DNA of 64,000 nucleotides from UBA5078 sp051252515 (GTDB taxonomy: Bacteria > Pseudomonadota > Gammaproteobacteria > Pseudomonadales > Pseudohongiellaceae): contig JBPOFS010000004.1 of NCBI GenBank assembly GCA_051252515.1, positions 259,820 through 323,819 on the forward strand, written 5' to 3'. This document shows positions 25,609-33,361 of the stretch, piece by piece. The position numbers and the translations under genes are program-made. Position 1 is the first letter of the stretch; the number at the start of each line of letters is the position of its first letter. Under the pieces are notes generated by a model. That model saw nothing but the letters and a program-made list of their open reading frames with translations, was not told the origin of the DNA and searched no databases.

Positions 25609-26634
25609 CTAGGCAACACTCAATACTAATTTACCGATCATTGATCCGGATTCGAGTTTAGCATGCGCTTTGAGAAGATTCGCCGCCTCTAGAGCACCAA
25701 AATGCTCGATTCGAGTATGCCTTAATTGCCCTGCATCAAAAAGCTGTGCAGCCCGCGTCAACAAAGCCCCCTGCTCGCCCATATCCGCTGTCTGAAAACG
25801 GGCGCGAGTGAACATGAACTCCCAAGTAATGGCGACACTCTTAGGCTTAAAAAGATTGATATTGACGGGCTGATTCGCTTCCGTGTCGACGATCAAGCAC
25901 AGCTTTCCTTGTGGGCGAATAATGTCGGCCATACTCCGCCAGTACTGGGCTGTCCCCACAAGGCAAAGGATATAATCAACACCTTCGATCCCGCATCGCT
26001 TGCACTCATCTTCCAACTCTTCTTTGTGGTTGAGCACCTCGTCCGCGCCCATATCACGACACCATTGCTCACTCTCAGGCCGAGAGGCAGTCGCAATCAC
26101 TGTTAGCCCCGCGACTTTCTTTGCTAGCTGAATAGCAATAGACCCTACACCCCCTCCAGCGCCAATGATCAAAATAGAACGGCCTTGGTTCGCCTGCGGG
26201 TCGGCCTGCAAGCCCATTCTTTCAAACATCGCCTCCCATGCCGTAATAGTGGTTAAGGGCATAGCGGCCGCATCTTCGAAACTTAGAGTTTTAGGTTTAG
26301 TGCCTACAAGACGCTCATCGACAAGGTGGTATTCACTATTGCAGCCAGCCTGGGTGACGTCCCCCGCGTAGTAGACTTCATCGCCAGGCTTAAACAAGCT
26401 GCACTGCTCGCCAACACTTTCCACGACCCCTGCGCAGTCCCATCCCAAGACTCTAGGAAAGTCCAGACGGCTTCCTGCTGTCATCCGAATCTTAGTATCC
26501 ACTGGGTTGACCGAAACCGCGCGGACGCGCACGAGTAATTGCCGTGCGCCTGCCACAGGCATAGGAACTTCAACATCCTGTAAGGCATTCGCATCGATCA
26601 CGGGTAATGAATTATGTACGCCTACTGCTCTCAT
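25609..26634 (-). CDS. Zinc-type alcohol dehydrogenase family / quinone oxidoreductase-like protein
   Basis: 341-residue medium-chain reductase. The N-terminal GroES-like part has VSVNPVDTKIR, FPRVLGWDCAGVVESVGEQC and FKPGDEVYYAGD. The Rossmann part has LIIGAGGGVGSIAIQLAKKV. The structural-zinc cysteine cluster is absent and the catalytic zinc ligands are not obvious. It therefore fits the zinc-independent quinone/alkenal reductase group (YogA/ZinB-like) using NADPH. The substrate is unknown. It is followed by the small two-helix protein. Confidence 0.86.
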   Translation of the reverse strand: MRAVGVHNSLPVIDANALQDVEVPMPVAGARQLLVRVRAVSVNPVDTKIRMTAGSRLDFPRVLGWDCAGVVESVGEQCSLFKPGDEVYYAGDVTQAGCNSEYHLVDERLVGTKPKTLSFEDAAAMPLTTITAWEAMFERMGLQADPQANQGRSILIIGAGGGVGSIAIQLAKKVAGLTVIATASRPESEQWCRDMGADEVLNHKEELEDECKRCGIEGVDYILCLVGTAQYWRSMADIIRPQGKLCLIVDTEANQPVNINLFKPKSVAITWEFMFTRARFQTADMGEQGALLTRAAQLFDAGQLRHTRIEHFGALEAANLLKAHAKLESGSMIGKLVLSVA

Positions 26635-26811
26635 AACGCTCCTCGTTTCTTATTATTAGAGGCTCAACGCACTGAAGTGGCACGTTAGCCTAAGCGATTC
26701 TCACTCCATTATTACACTGCCTAGCCCCAAGCGACACTCCAGCCTCGCTAGCCTTGTTGCAAATACGACTGCTATGATGCCCAACACACGTATAACAAGG
26801 ATCGTGACTCA

Positions 26812-27198
26812 ATGCTGGGCAAGTTACTATTTACCATCATCATCATATTGCTCGGAATTCTGTGGATTCGTCGGAACAGAGAGCAAGAACGCCAAGAAGC
26901 GAGCAAAGCTGCCAAACGTACTCCAGAGATCTCTGCATCCCCGCCCGCCTTAAATGATTACCGCTTTGCGGCGTATCTATTCCTAGCCCTGATGATCGGC
27001 TCTGGCTCATACCTTTATTACCAGCGCTGGCAAGATGACCACCGGTTAGTCACAGTCCTGCTTCATCGCGACGGCGCCCAATCTCCTGTCACTTATCAAG
27101 TACAAAAAAGTGAGCTAGAAGAGCGGGCCTTCACCACGATCGATGGAATTCGAGTCACCGTTGCGGCAAGCGAGCGCATGGAAGTGATTGGCCTTTAG
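26812..27198 (+). CDS. Membrane-anchored protein of unknown function upstream of the YdeP-like gene
   Basis: 128 residues. An N-terminal helix (2-20) is followed by a charged linker (RRNREQERQEASKAAKR), a second helix (about 52-70) and a C-terminal domain of about 55 residues with no known motif. AGGA lies about 10 bases before the ATG. It ends 30 bases before the molybdopterin oxidoreductase gene, so the two are likely cotranscribed. I do not recognise the family. Confidence 0.7.
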   Translation: MLGKLLFTIIIILLGILWIRRNREQERQEASKAAKRTPEISASPPALNDYRFAAYLFLALMIGSGSYLYYQRWQDDHRLVTVLLHRDGAQSPVTYQVQKSELEERAFTTIDGIRVTVAASERMEVIGL

Positions 27199-27228
27199 CT
27201 ATTAGGCGACAAAATTCGTGAGAACGCT

Positions 27229-29442
27229 ATGAGCAAAAACCAGCACAGCAATGTCGAAAAACTCCCCATCGGCGGCGGCTTGAAAGCCGTAAAGTATGTG
27301 CTATCGATCGCAAACGATGTGGGACCTCGACGCCTTGCCGAGGCCGTGCGCTCAAAGAATACTTGTAAAGCTTGTGCATTTGGCACTGGCGGTCAACGTG
27401 GCGGCCTGCACAATGAACACAATACAGGCATTGAAATTTGCAATAAAAACATTCAAGCCCAATCAGGCGATATGCGCGCAGCCATCCCCAGCGCCATTTT
27501 TGCCGACAATAGCATTGCGGAACTTCAACAACTCACCGGTCGCGAACTCGAAGCTCTAGGGCGCCTAGCACACCCTTTGTACAAAGCCCCAGGGGCCGAG
27601 CATTACCGTGTCATCACATACGATGAAGCCATCGCACTGATTAGCACCAAGATGCGGGCAAGCAAGCCGTCGCGCAGTTTCTTTTACAGCTCCGGGCGCT
27701 CCTCTAACGAGGCGGCCTTTATACTGCAGCTATTCGCACGGTTATTTGGCAGCAACCATGTCAACAATTGCTCCTATTATTGCCACCAAGCCTCTGGCGT
27801 TGGTTTGCACGCCAGTATTGGCACTGGCACTGCCACCGTCCAATATCAAGATTTAGAGAAAGCCGACACTATTTTAGTGATCGGGGCGAATCCCGCTTCC
27901 AACCACCCGCGGTTCCTGAAAGTCTTAATCGAATGCCGAAGACGCGGCGGCAATGTCATCGTCATTAATCCTGCCAAGGAACCGGGCTTGGTTCGTTTCG
28001 CCTCACCTAGCAATTTCCGCTCAATGATTGTCGGTGGCGCTAAGATCGCTTCGCATTATTTACAGCCGCACGTAGGTGGCGATCTCGCACTGCTACAGGC
28101 AATTGCTAAGGCCATATTGGAAGACGGCGGCAGCGATGCGGCCTTTATCAGCGCCCACACGAATCATTTTGCCCAATACCAATCTCATATCGAGACCCTG
28201 CAATGGCCAACCCTCGTCGCACAAAGCGGCGTCGAAGAAACACTCATTCGAGAGGTTGCACAACTACTGACTCACTCTACGCGCAGTGTTTTTAGTTGGG
28301 GTATGGGGGTCACTCATCACAGCAATGGTGTGGACAATATAGAGGCAATTAGCAACCTCGCACTGCTGCTCGGCATGATCGCAAAACCTGGTAGCGGTCT
28401 ATTACCACTGCGCGGACACAGCAATGTGCAAGGGGTCGGCTCGATGGGAGTGACCCCCGCGCTTAAGACACAAGTATTAGACGGCTTAGAGAAAAGCCTT
28501 GGCATCACACTACCAAAAACAGCAGGCATGGATACACTTGCCTGTATGCGTGCGGCACACCAAGGCGAGATCGACATGGCGTTTCTCTTGGGCGGCAATC
28601 TCTATGCCGCTACTCCTGACTCGACATTCGCGGATGCAGCTCTAGCCGCCATCCCCTTCAAGGTGCAAATTAACTCTACCTTGAATCTAAGCCATGTTTA
28701 CGGCATAGGAGAAGAAAGTATTGTGCTCCCCATTCGAGTGCGCGATGAAGAGCAGCAAGGCACCACTCAGGAGTCAATGTTTAGCTTTGTGCGCCTTAGT
28801 GACGGAGGGTTTGAACGCATAGAAGGGCTGCGCTCTGAAGTGTCGCTCATTAGCAGTATTGCCGCTGACGTCATCGACAAAGAGACTCTCGACTTTAATG
28901 TGTTCAGTAGCCACAGAGAAATTCGTAGCGCTATCGCAAAGGTAATACCCGGTTATGAAGCCATCGATAATATTGATGAGACTAAAGAAGAGTTTCATAT
29001 CCAAGGGCGATTGCTCAATCAACCGAAGTTCAACACTCCCGATGGCCGGGCAAATTTCCGCCTTCCGTCATGTCCTCAGCCCTTGTCTCGCAATACACAC
29101 CCAGGACAATATACCCTTAGCAGTGTCCGCAGTGAAGGTCAGTTCAATACCATTGTGTACACCGACAATGATGTCTACAGAGGGCAAACAGCCCGTAATA
29201 TCGTACTAATGCATCCCTTGGATATCGAGAAAGAAGGTTTCAAAGAAGGGATGAAAGTCCGCTTAGACAATGCCACTGGCAGCATGCGCGCACTCACTCT
29301 ACATGCATTCGACATCCGCCAAGGAAACCTTTTGACTTATTTCCCCGAAGCCAATGTTCTTATACCCCTAGACGCCGACCCCCGTAGCCACACACCGTCA
29401 TTCAAGGCAGTGCAAATCAAAATCACGGCAGACCGAACCTAA
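27229..29442 (+). CDS. FdhF/YdeP-family molybdopterin oxidoreductase
   Basis: 737 residues, a cytoplasmic molybdopterin-guanine-dinucleotide enzyme of the YdeP type. CKAC at 46-49 begins an atypical N-terminal Fe-S site (CKACAFGTGGQRGGLHNE). The Mo-pterin segments RSSNEAAFILQLFARLFGSN, GANPASNHPRFLKVLIECRR, WGMGVTHHSNGVDNIEAISN and GHSNVQGVGSMGVTP are present. So is the C-terminal domain with FNTIVYTDNDVYRGQTARN. There is no signal peptide. YdeP relatives have been linked with acid resistance and formate-type chemistry, but the substrate is unproven. No formate dehydrogenase partner or fdhD is adjacent. Confidence 0.88.
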   Translation: MSKNQHSNVEKLPIGGGLKAVKYVLSIANDVGPRRLAEAVRSKNTCKACAFGTGGQRGGLHNEHNTGIEICNKNIQAQSGDMRAAIPSAIFADNSIAELQQLTGRELEALGRLAHPLYKAPGAEHYRVITYDEAIALISTKMRASKPSRSFFYSSGRSSNEAAFILQLFARLFGSNHVNNCSYYCHQASGVGLHASIGTGTATVQYQDLEKADTILVIGANPASNHPRFLKVLIECRRRGGNVIVINPAKEPGLVRFASPSNFRSMIVGGAKIASHYLQPHVGGDLALLQAIAKAILEDGGSDAAFISAHTNHFAQYQSHIETLQWPTLVAQSGVEETLIREVAQLLTHSTRSVFSWGMGVTHHSNGVDNIEAISNLALLLGMIAKPGSGLLPLRGHSNVQGVGSMGVTPALKTQVLDGLEKSLGITLPKTAGMDTLACMRAAHQGEIDMAFLLGGNLYAATPDSTFADAALAAIPFKVQINSTLNLSHVYGIGEESIVLPIRVRDEEQQGTTQESMFSFVRLSDGGFERIEGLRSEVSLISSIAADVIDKETLDFNVFSSHREIRSAIAKVIPGYEAIDNIDETKEEFHIQGRLLNQPKFNTPDGRANFRLPSCPQPLSRNTHPGQYTLSSVRSEGQFNTIVYTDNDVYRGQTARNIVLMHPLDIEKEGFKEGMKVRLDNATGSMRALTLHAFDIRQGNLLTYFPEANVLIPLDADPRSHTPSFKAVQIKITADRT

Positions 29443-29546
29443 AACCGCACAGCAATGGCATTGCCTGTTTTGCCTCTCGGTTTGTCGATTTTCCCCATGC
29501 TCCCGACGCTAAGCTGCTAGAATCGTGGGCAAATCAATTTGTAACT

Positions 29547-30287
29547 ATGAGCATCATGCACCTGTTTCGAAAACTCATTTTCGTACTGCTGCTTTTTCCC
29601 GCCACACTCCATGCGTCGGAAGAACTCGTCACTATCGCAGACGGCAGCACTATAAAAGTCTTCGTCTTCTATCCGAAAAATTACGGAGAAGGCCCTTGGC
29701 CACTAACGGTCCTGATGTCTGGCGGCACAGCAAACGAATATGTCGTGCGCGCGCAATTCTGGCTGGGCCATGAACTGGCGAACCAAGGCTGGGCTATTGC
29801 TGTGCCTGTCTCCCCAAACGACGATGGTTTTTTCGGGACTAGCGGTGAGCGCATTCCCGAGGTCATCGCAAGCCTACAAGAATCCTCTGATATTCAACCA
29901 GGAAAAGCACTTTTAGTCGGCGTGTCCAATGGCGGCAGCTCGGCACTGGAAATCGCCAGCCGCCATCCCGACAACTATTACGGTGTTGTCGCCGTACCTG
30001 GCATTGTGAAAGACGAGAGCAAAATTGGCCAATTCAACGGTTTGCCCGTTTACGTGCGCATCGGTGAGAATGACTTTCTGCGTTGGAACAAAGAACTGCC
30101 TAAATTGATTAGACAGCTTACAGACGCAGGGGCAAAGGTGAATGCCAAACTCGAGCCCAATGCCAACCACGTCTTTCCTATTAACTGGAACGAACTACAA
30201 CCTTGGCTCGATAGCATCCGCGAAGAAGCAGACACTATCGGCGACAAGGCTGTGCCTATTCAAGAACGACTTTCTTCGATCCAATAG
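29547..30287 (+). CDS. Secreted alpha/beta-hydrolase (dienelactone-hydrolase-like fold)
   Basis: 246 residues with a signal peptide (about 1-24, ending LHAS). The alpha/beta hydrolase fold is shown by WPLTVLMSGGTANEYVVRAQ, the nucleophile elbow LVGVSNGGSSALEIASRHP, an acidic residue in VYVRIGENDFLRW and the C-terminal histidine in LEPNANHVFP. The triad looks complete, so it should be an active periplasmic esterase or lipase-like hydrolase. Its 3' end overlaps the lipoprotein gene on the other strand by 28 bases. Confidence 0.82.
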   Translation: MSIMHLFRKLIFVLLLFPATLHASEELVTIADGSTIKVFVFYPKNYGEGPWPLTVLMSGGTANEYVVRAQFWLGHELANQGWAIAVPVSPNDDGFFGTSGERIPEVIASLQESSDIQPGKALLVGVSNGGSSALEIASRHPDNYYGVVAVPGIVKDESKIGQFNGLPVYVRIGENDFLRWNKELPKLIRQLTDAGAKVNAKLEPNANHVFPINWNELQPWLDSIREEADTIGDKAVPIQERLSSIQ

Positions 30288-30619
30288 TCAACGACTACTC
30301 CATCTTTGATTTCAATCGACAGCTGACTTTCTTGGCTTTTCTCAACATCGATATGAAATAAGAGAAACAAACCGACCTCTGTTTCGACTTCGCTTCTGTT
30401 GCTGTAGTGCCACAGCTGGGAGCCATCTTCATATTGAGTCATGCGGCTTGGCTCCCCGAAACTACTGCGAACCCACGACACACTCGTCTGTCCACGCTGG
30501 ATTCGCGACACCTCGTGCTCACTCCATCGAGCGCTTTGTGTGTGCGTATCTGAATCCACTGTAAACAGACATCCGGTAAGTAAAAGCATTCCTGCGAGCA
30601 TTATCAGTCTCTTTATCAT
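30260..30619 (-). CDS. SmpA/OmlA (BamE-like) domain lipoprotein
   Basis: 119 residues with a lipobox (MLLLTGC, C17) directing lipidation. The mature part has the SmpA/OmlA pattern: VSRIQRGQTSVSWVRSSFGE, PSRMTQYEDGSQLWHYSNRS and a final beta strand. This is the fold of BamE, but the sequence differs enough that membership in the BAM complex should not be assumed. It converges with the alpha/beta hydrolase gene, overlapping by 28 bases. Confidence 0.72.
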   Translation of the reverse strand: MIKRLIMLAGMLLLTGCLFTVDSDTHTQSARWSEHEVSRIQRGQTSVSWVRSSFGEPSRMTQYEDGSQLWHYSNRSEVETEVGLFLLFHIDVEKSQESQLSIEIKDGVVVDYWIEESRS

Positions 30620-30822
30620 TGTGCCTGCCTCTTTATCATTATTGTTAATGGTTCTCTCTAGCCCAAATCTCTAGAGCTCCATGCCATATTAATCAGCCCA
30701 GATGAATCAAGACTGAATCAACACGGCATACTAAAGTTTTCCCATTGCGACGCTTTTCCTCTATTATCGCCAGCACTTAAACAAATCAATTCGAATCGTC
30801 AACTAGGAGTAACAACGACATC

Positions 30823-31191
30823 ATGTACACATTGGTAAAAGTCATTCATATGAGTTTCGCAATGATCTCAGTGCTGGGCTTCATATTTCGAGGCATCCTA
30901 AAGATCAAAGAATCCCCTATTGTCGACAAGAAGCTCGTAAAAGTGTTGCCACACGTTGTGGACACAGTGCTACTTGTAAGCGCGATCACTCTAGTCGTGA
31001 TGTCTGGGCAATATCCCTGGGTTGCCCCTTGGGTAGGTGCGAAAATTGTTGGACTTATTGTCTATATCGGCTTGGGCGTTGTAGTGATGCGTACTGCAAA
31101 AACTCCAAAAGCACGCATGACTGCATTCGTGCTTGCTCTGATCACAGTCGCCTATATATTTATGGTAGCGGGAACAAAGACGATTTTTTAA
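30823..31191 (+). CDS. SirB2 family membrane protein
   Basis: 122 residues and four membrane helices. It starts MYTLVKVIHMSFAMISVLGF, then FRGIL. The conserved LPHVVDTVLLVSAITLVVMS helix and the VGAKIVGLIVYIGLGVV helix match the SirB2 family (small haem-free membrane proteins of unknown role, once named for invasion gene regulation). AGGAG lies 13 bases upstream of the ATG. It is followed by a promoter/short-ORF/terminator unit. Confidence 0.9.
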   Translation: MYTLVKVIHMSFAMISVLGFIFRGILKIKESPIVDKKLVKVLPHVVDTVLLVSAITLVVMSGQYPWVAPWVGAKIVGLIVYIGLGVVVMRTAKTPKARMTAFVLALITVAYIFMVAGTKTIF

Positions 31192-31209
31192 ACCGTCCGG
31201 TTTTAATTC

Positions 31210-31237
31210 TTGACTTCCACCGTATTCGGAATACAAT
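31210..31237 (+). promoter_or_regulatory. Strong sigma-70-like promoter
   Basis: TTGACT (31210-31215) and TACAAT (31232-31237) are separated by 16 bases. They are close to consensus at both hexamers. Transcription would start near 31244, only 50 bases past the sirB2 stop. It drives a short unit ending at the hairpin terminator near 31455. Confidence 0.65.
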
Positions 31238-31274
31238 TCTCGCCCTTAATTTAATTTTTAAAAGTTTTGAACAC

Positions 31275-31385
31275 ATGTTTACTCAAATTAGTCATCGCAA
31301 ATCCCACACACAGCGCACAGTTAACACTGCGGCCATGCTGTCGTGCGCGCCTAGCGTTAAGACCTGGGAGGTCGACTTAGAGTAA
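31275..31385 (+). CDS. Possible 36-residue peptide inside the small transcript
   Basis: ATG 31275 to TAA 31385 encodes a peptide starting MFTQISHRKSHTQR and ending SCAPSVKTWEVDLE. No clear Shine-Dalgarno sequence precedes it (TTTTGAACAC), so translation is doubtful. It has a basic first half, one cysteine and an acidic end. No family is recognised. It sits between a good promoter and a terminator, and an MFS transporter follows. A precursor peptide is only a speculation. Confidence 0.25.
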   Translation: MFTQISHRKSHTQRTVNTAAMLSCAPSVKTWEVDLE

Positions 31386-31414
31386 ACTTCTAATTCAAAA
31401 ATATTTGTTTTAAG

Positions 31415-31455
31415 AAAAGGCCTCTAAGTTCTCGTCGAATTTAGAGGCCTTTTTA
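31415..31455 (+). terminator. Intrinsic terminator
   Basis: A 13-bp stem with AAAAGGCCTCTAA (31415-31427) pairing TTAGAGGCCTTTT (31441-31453), a 13-base loop and a run of T ending TTTTTATTT. It is a textbook rho-independent terminator for the short rightward unit. It also has A's at the other side, so it could act in reverse. Confidence 0.88.
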
Positions 31456-31506
31456 TTTGCCTAAAAAAAAGTACTGCCCAGAAAGAGGCCAAGTACAGGG
31501 GGACCT

Positions 31507-32754
31507 ATGCCTGAAATAAACACAGAGAATGAAAAACACACAATAATACTCGCACTAAAGCGCAATATTCGTGTGATTTATGCAATGGCATTTTTCCATG
31601 CTTTTATGCTAATCGCGCCAGTGCTTGTGCCGTTTTTTGAGTCTAAAGGTTTAACCATAGCGCAAATATTCTACTTACAAGCAATATTTGCCGGCACCAT
31701 AATGTTACTTGAGGCCCCTTCTGGTTACTTGGCAGATAGGTTCGGACGACGCAGCGTATTATTAGTTGGCAGCGTTGCCCACGGCTTAGGGTCATTGTGC
31801 TTGGTTTTTGCAGACGGGTTTTTCGGATTGGTATTATTCGAATTTGTATTAGGCATTGCTGCCAGCATGATGTCAGGGGCTGACTTGGCGCTACTCTATG
31901 ACTCAGAGCACGCATTGAATGATACCGAAGATGAGCACAGCAATAGCATCGCTCACCTAACCTCCACTAAAGCCTTAGCGGCGGGATCAGGGGCGTTACT
32001 CGGAGGCGCACTCGCCCTATGGTCGTTTGACGCCATTGTCCTTGCACAAGCTGCGCTCGCGTGGATTTGTCTTGTCTTAGCACTGATGATTACTGAGCCA
32101 CCAAACACCCCAGAACCCGGTACCGAAACTGCACTGAATTTCGAGGGCATTTTCAAGCACATTTTTAAAGGGGATAAGTTACTAAGACAGGTATTCTTTG
32201 CCATTCCTTTATACAACCTCAGCACCTTTCAAGTGGTGTGGTTGATTCAACCCTATTGGCAAGAGAGAGGCTTGTCATTGTTAATGTTTGGGGTCTTGTG
32301 GTTTGCGCAAAACTTAACCGTTGGCTTTGCCAGTCACTTCGGAGCTGCAGTGGAGAAACACAAAGGCGCTGTTTTTGCACTTTTGTTGATGGGGGTTTTA
32401 CCAATTGCAGCTCACTTTGGCATGGCATGGTTCAACGGGTGGTATGGAATCACCTTATGTTTCATCGTGTTTTTCTGCCGAGGACTCTATCAAGTCACTC
32501 TGGTCAATGCACTGAATAAACGAGTTCCTGGTAGTGTAAGAGCAACCGTCAATTCGTTAACAAGCCTAACATTTAGGTTTGGGTTTGTTTTAACGGGCCC
32601 ATTATTAGGCCATATCGCACAGACCAAGGGGCTATCCACAGCATTGAACATGCTAGGCTTTAGTTCTTTACTGATGTTTCTGCTAATTATGCTGCCCTTG
32701 GTTAGAGCAGTTAAAAAAATGCAGGCCAATACGGTTCTGACAAAGCCGCTCTAA
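31507..32754 (+). CDS. Major facilitator superfamily transporter
   Basis: 415 residues with twelve predicted membrane segments. MFS signatures are LEAPSGYLADRFGRRSVLLV between helices 2 and 3 and FGVLWFAQNLTVGFASHFGA in the second half. The D-R-x-G-R-R motif A is intact. Similar proteins export small molecules or drugs; the substrate is unknown. It has its own start after the terminator at 31455 (GGGGGACCT upstream). Its stop runs into a long palindrome that also contains an NtrC-type box for the next gene. Confidence 0.88.
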   Translation: MPEINTENEKHTIILALKRNIRVIYAMAFFHAFMLIAPVLVPFFESKGLTIAQIFYLQAIFAGTIMLLEAPSGYLADRFGRRSVLLVGSVAHGLGSLCLVFADGFFGLVLFEFVLGIAASMMSGADLALLYDSEHALNDTEDEHSNSIAHLTSTKALAAGSGALLGGALALWSFDAIVLAQAALAWICLVLALMITEPPNTPEPGTETALNFEGIFKHIFKGDKLLRQVFFAIPLYNLSTFQVVWLIQPYWQERGLSLLMFGVLWFAQNLTVGFASHFGAAVEKHKGAVFALLLMGVLPIAAHFGMAWFNGWYGITLCFIVFFCRGLYQVTLVNALNKRVPGSVRATVNSLTSLTFRFGFVLTGPLLGHIAQTKGLSTALNMLGFSSLLMFLLIMLPLVRAVKKMQANTVLTKPL

Positions 32755-32789
32755 CCCTAGCCGTGCACCATTGTTGTGCACGGCTAGGG
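32755..32789. terminator. Strong palindrome after the MFS gene (probable terminator) containing an NtrC-type box
   Basis: A perfect 14-bp stem (32755-32768 with 32776-32789, 7-base loop) begins two bases after the MFS stop. There is no T tract, so termination may be weak or rho-assisted. The top of the stem and loop form an ideal TGCAC-N7-GTGCA, the NtrC site pattern. The palindrome may thus have two jobs. Confidence 0.6.
32764..32780. promoter_or_regulatory. NtrC-type binding site 1 upstream of glnK
   Basis: TGCACCATTGTTGTGCA matches the enhancer consensus TGCAC-N7-GTGCA at every specified base. It lies 249 bases before the glnK ATG and 41 bases (centre to centre) from a second site. Two sites on the same helical face upstream of glnK-amtB is the expected nitrogen-limitation arrangement. 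Confidence 0.72.
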
Positions 32790-32804
32790 TCGTCATAGAG
32801 CAGC

Positions 32805-32821
32805 TGCACGGGGTTGGTGCT
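32805..32821. promoter_or_regulatory. NtrC-type binding site 2 upstream of glnK
   Basis: TGCACGGGGTTGGTGCT matches TGCAC-N7-GTGCA except at the last base. It is four helical turns from site 1. The likely promoter is not clean: CGG-N9-GC (32927-32940) has the right geometry, about 120-160 bases downstream, but is one base short of the GG-N10-GC of sigma-54. A second candidate, TGG-N10-GC at 32835-32849, is too close to the sites. A 7-bp hairpin (32946-32975) lies in the leader before glnK. Confidence 0.6.
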
Positions 32822-33012
32822 TTACTAGGCACCATGGTAAAATTCGCGCGCTATTCAAGTACCATCTCGCCATACACTCTACGTCTTGCAGCCTCATTTT
32901 GTGAGACTCGTTAAATTGTGAACGTACGGCGAGATTGTGCACCGAAGCGAAGCATGCACGATGCATCACTTCGCTCAAAACGCATGCCTATTAACGCTGC
33001 TGGAGAAAATCC

Positions 33013-33351
33013 ATGAAACTTATTACCGCAATTATTAAACCTTTTAAATCTGATGATGTAAGGGAATCGCTACAAGAGCTCGGCATTAACGGCATGACTG
33101 TCACAGAAGTTAAGGGTTTTGGACGTCAAAAAGGCCATACAGAGCTGTACCGCGGTGCGGAATATGTCATCGACTTCCTGCCTAAATCCAAAGTGGAAAT
33201 TGCTGTTGCTGACGAAATGGTTGATCAAGCCATCGAAGCAATTTGTAAAGCAGCGAACACAGGACAAATCGGGGATGGAAAAATATTTGTCACTGCTTTG
33301 GAACAAACTGTTCGCATCCGTACCGGAGAAACCGGCAACGACGCTTTGTAG
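33013..33351 (+). CDS. glnK: Nitrogen regulatory P-II protein GlnK
   Basis: 112 residues, the standard P-II trimer subunit. The T-loop is intact: GRQKGHTELYRGAEYVIDFL carries the uridylylated tyrosine Y51. The ATP/2-oxoglutarate loop GQIGDGKIFV and the C-terminal RIRTGETGNDAL are present. It senses nitrogen and carbon status and plugs AmtB when ammonium is high. GGAG lies 7 bases before the ATG. It is directly followed by amtB (10 bases), the classic glnK-amtB pair. Confidence 0.96.
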   Translation: MKLITAIIKPFKSDDVRESLQELGINGMTVTEVKGFGRQKGHTELYRGAEYVIDFLPKSKVEIAVADEMVDQAIEAICKAANTGQIGDGKIFVTALEQTVRIRTGETGNDAL

Positions 33352-33361
33352 GGACCAGCAC

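Larger units (their letters stand above)
31244..31455 (+). ncRNA. Candidate small RNA or short-ORF transcript, about 210 nt
   Basis: A complete transcription unit with no annotated gene. The promoter is at 31210-31237 and a strong intrinsic terminator at 31415-31455. It lies between sirB2 and the MFS gene, in a 315-base gap. The only notable ORF is a 36-codon frame at 31275-31385. Whether the RNA acts as a regulator or encodes the peptide cannot be told here. The start site is a projection from the -10 box. Confidence 0.45.

Noticed and set aside
31029..31385. Long rightward frame of 118 codons overlapping sirB2
   Set aside because: It is out of frame with the well-supported SirB2 gene and rich in cysteine and rare patterns typical of a shadow frame. 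Only its 3' part (31275 on) was considered as a short ORF.
32835..32849. TGG-N10-GC as a sigma-54 promoter for glnK
   Set aside because: It has the right spacing but poor flanking match (TGGTAA, CGCGC) and lies only 14 bases from NtrC site 2, too close for an enhancer-driven promoter.
33119..33361. 5' extension of the amtB frame through glnK
   Set aside because: It overlaps glnK in another frame. The ATG at 33362 with AGGGA and a signal peptide is the natural start.
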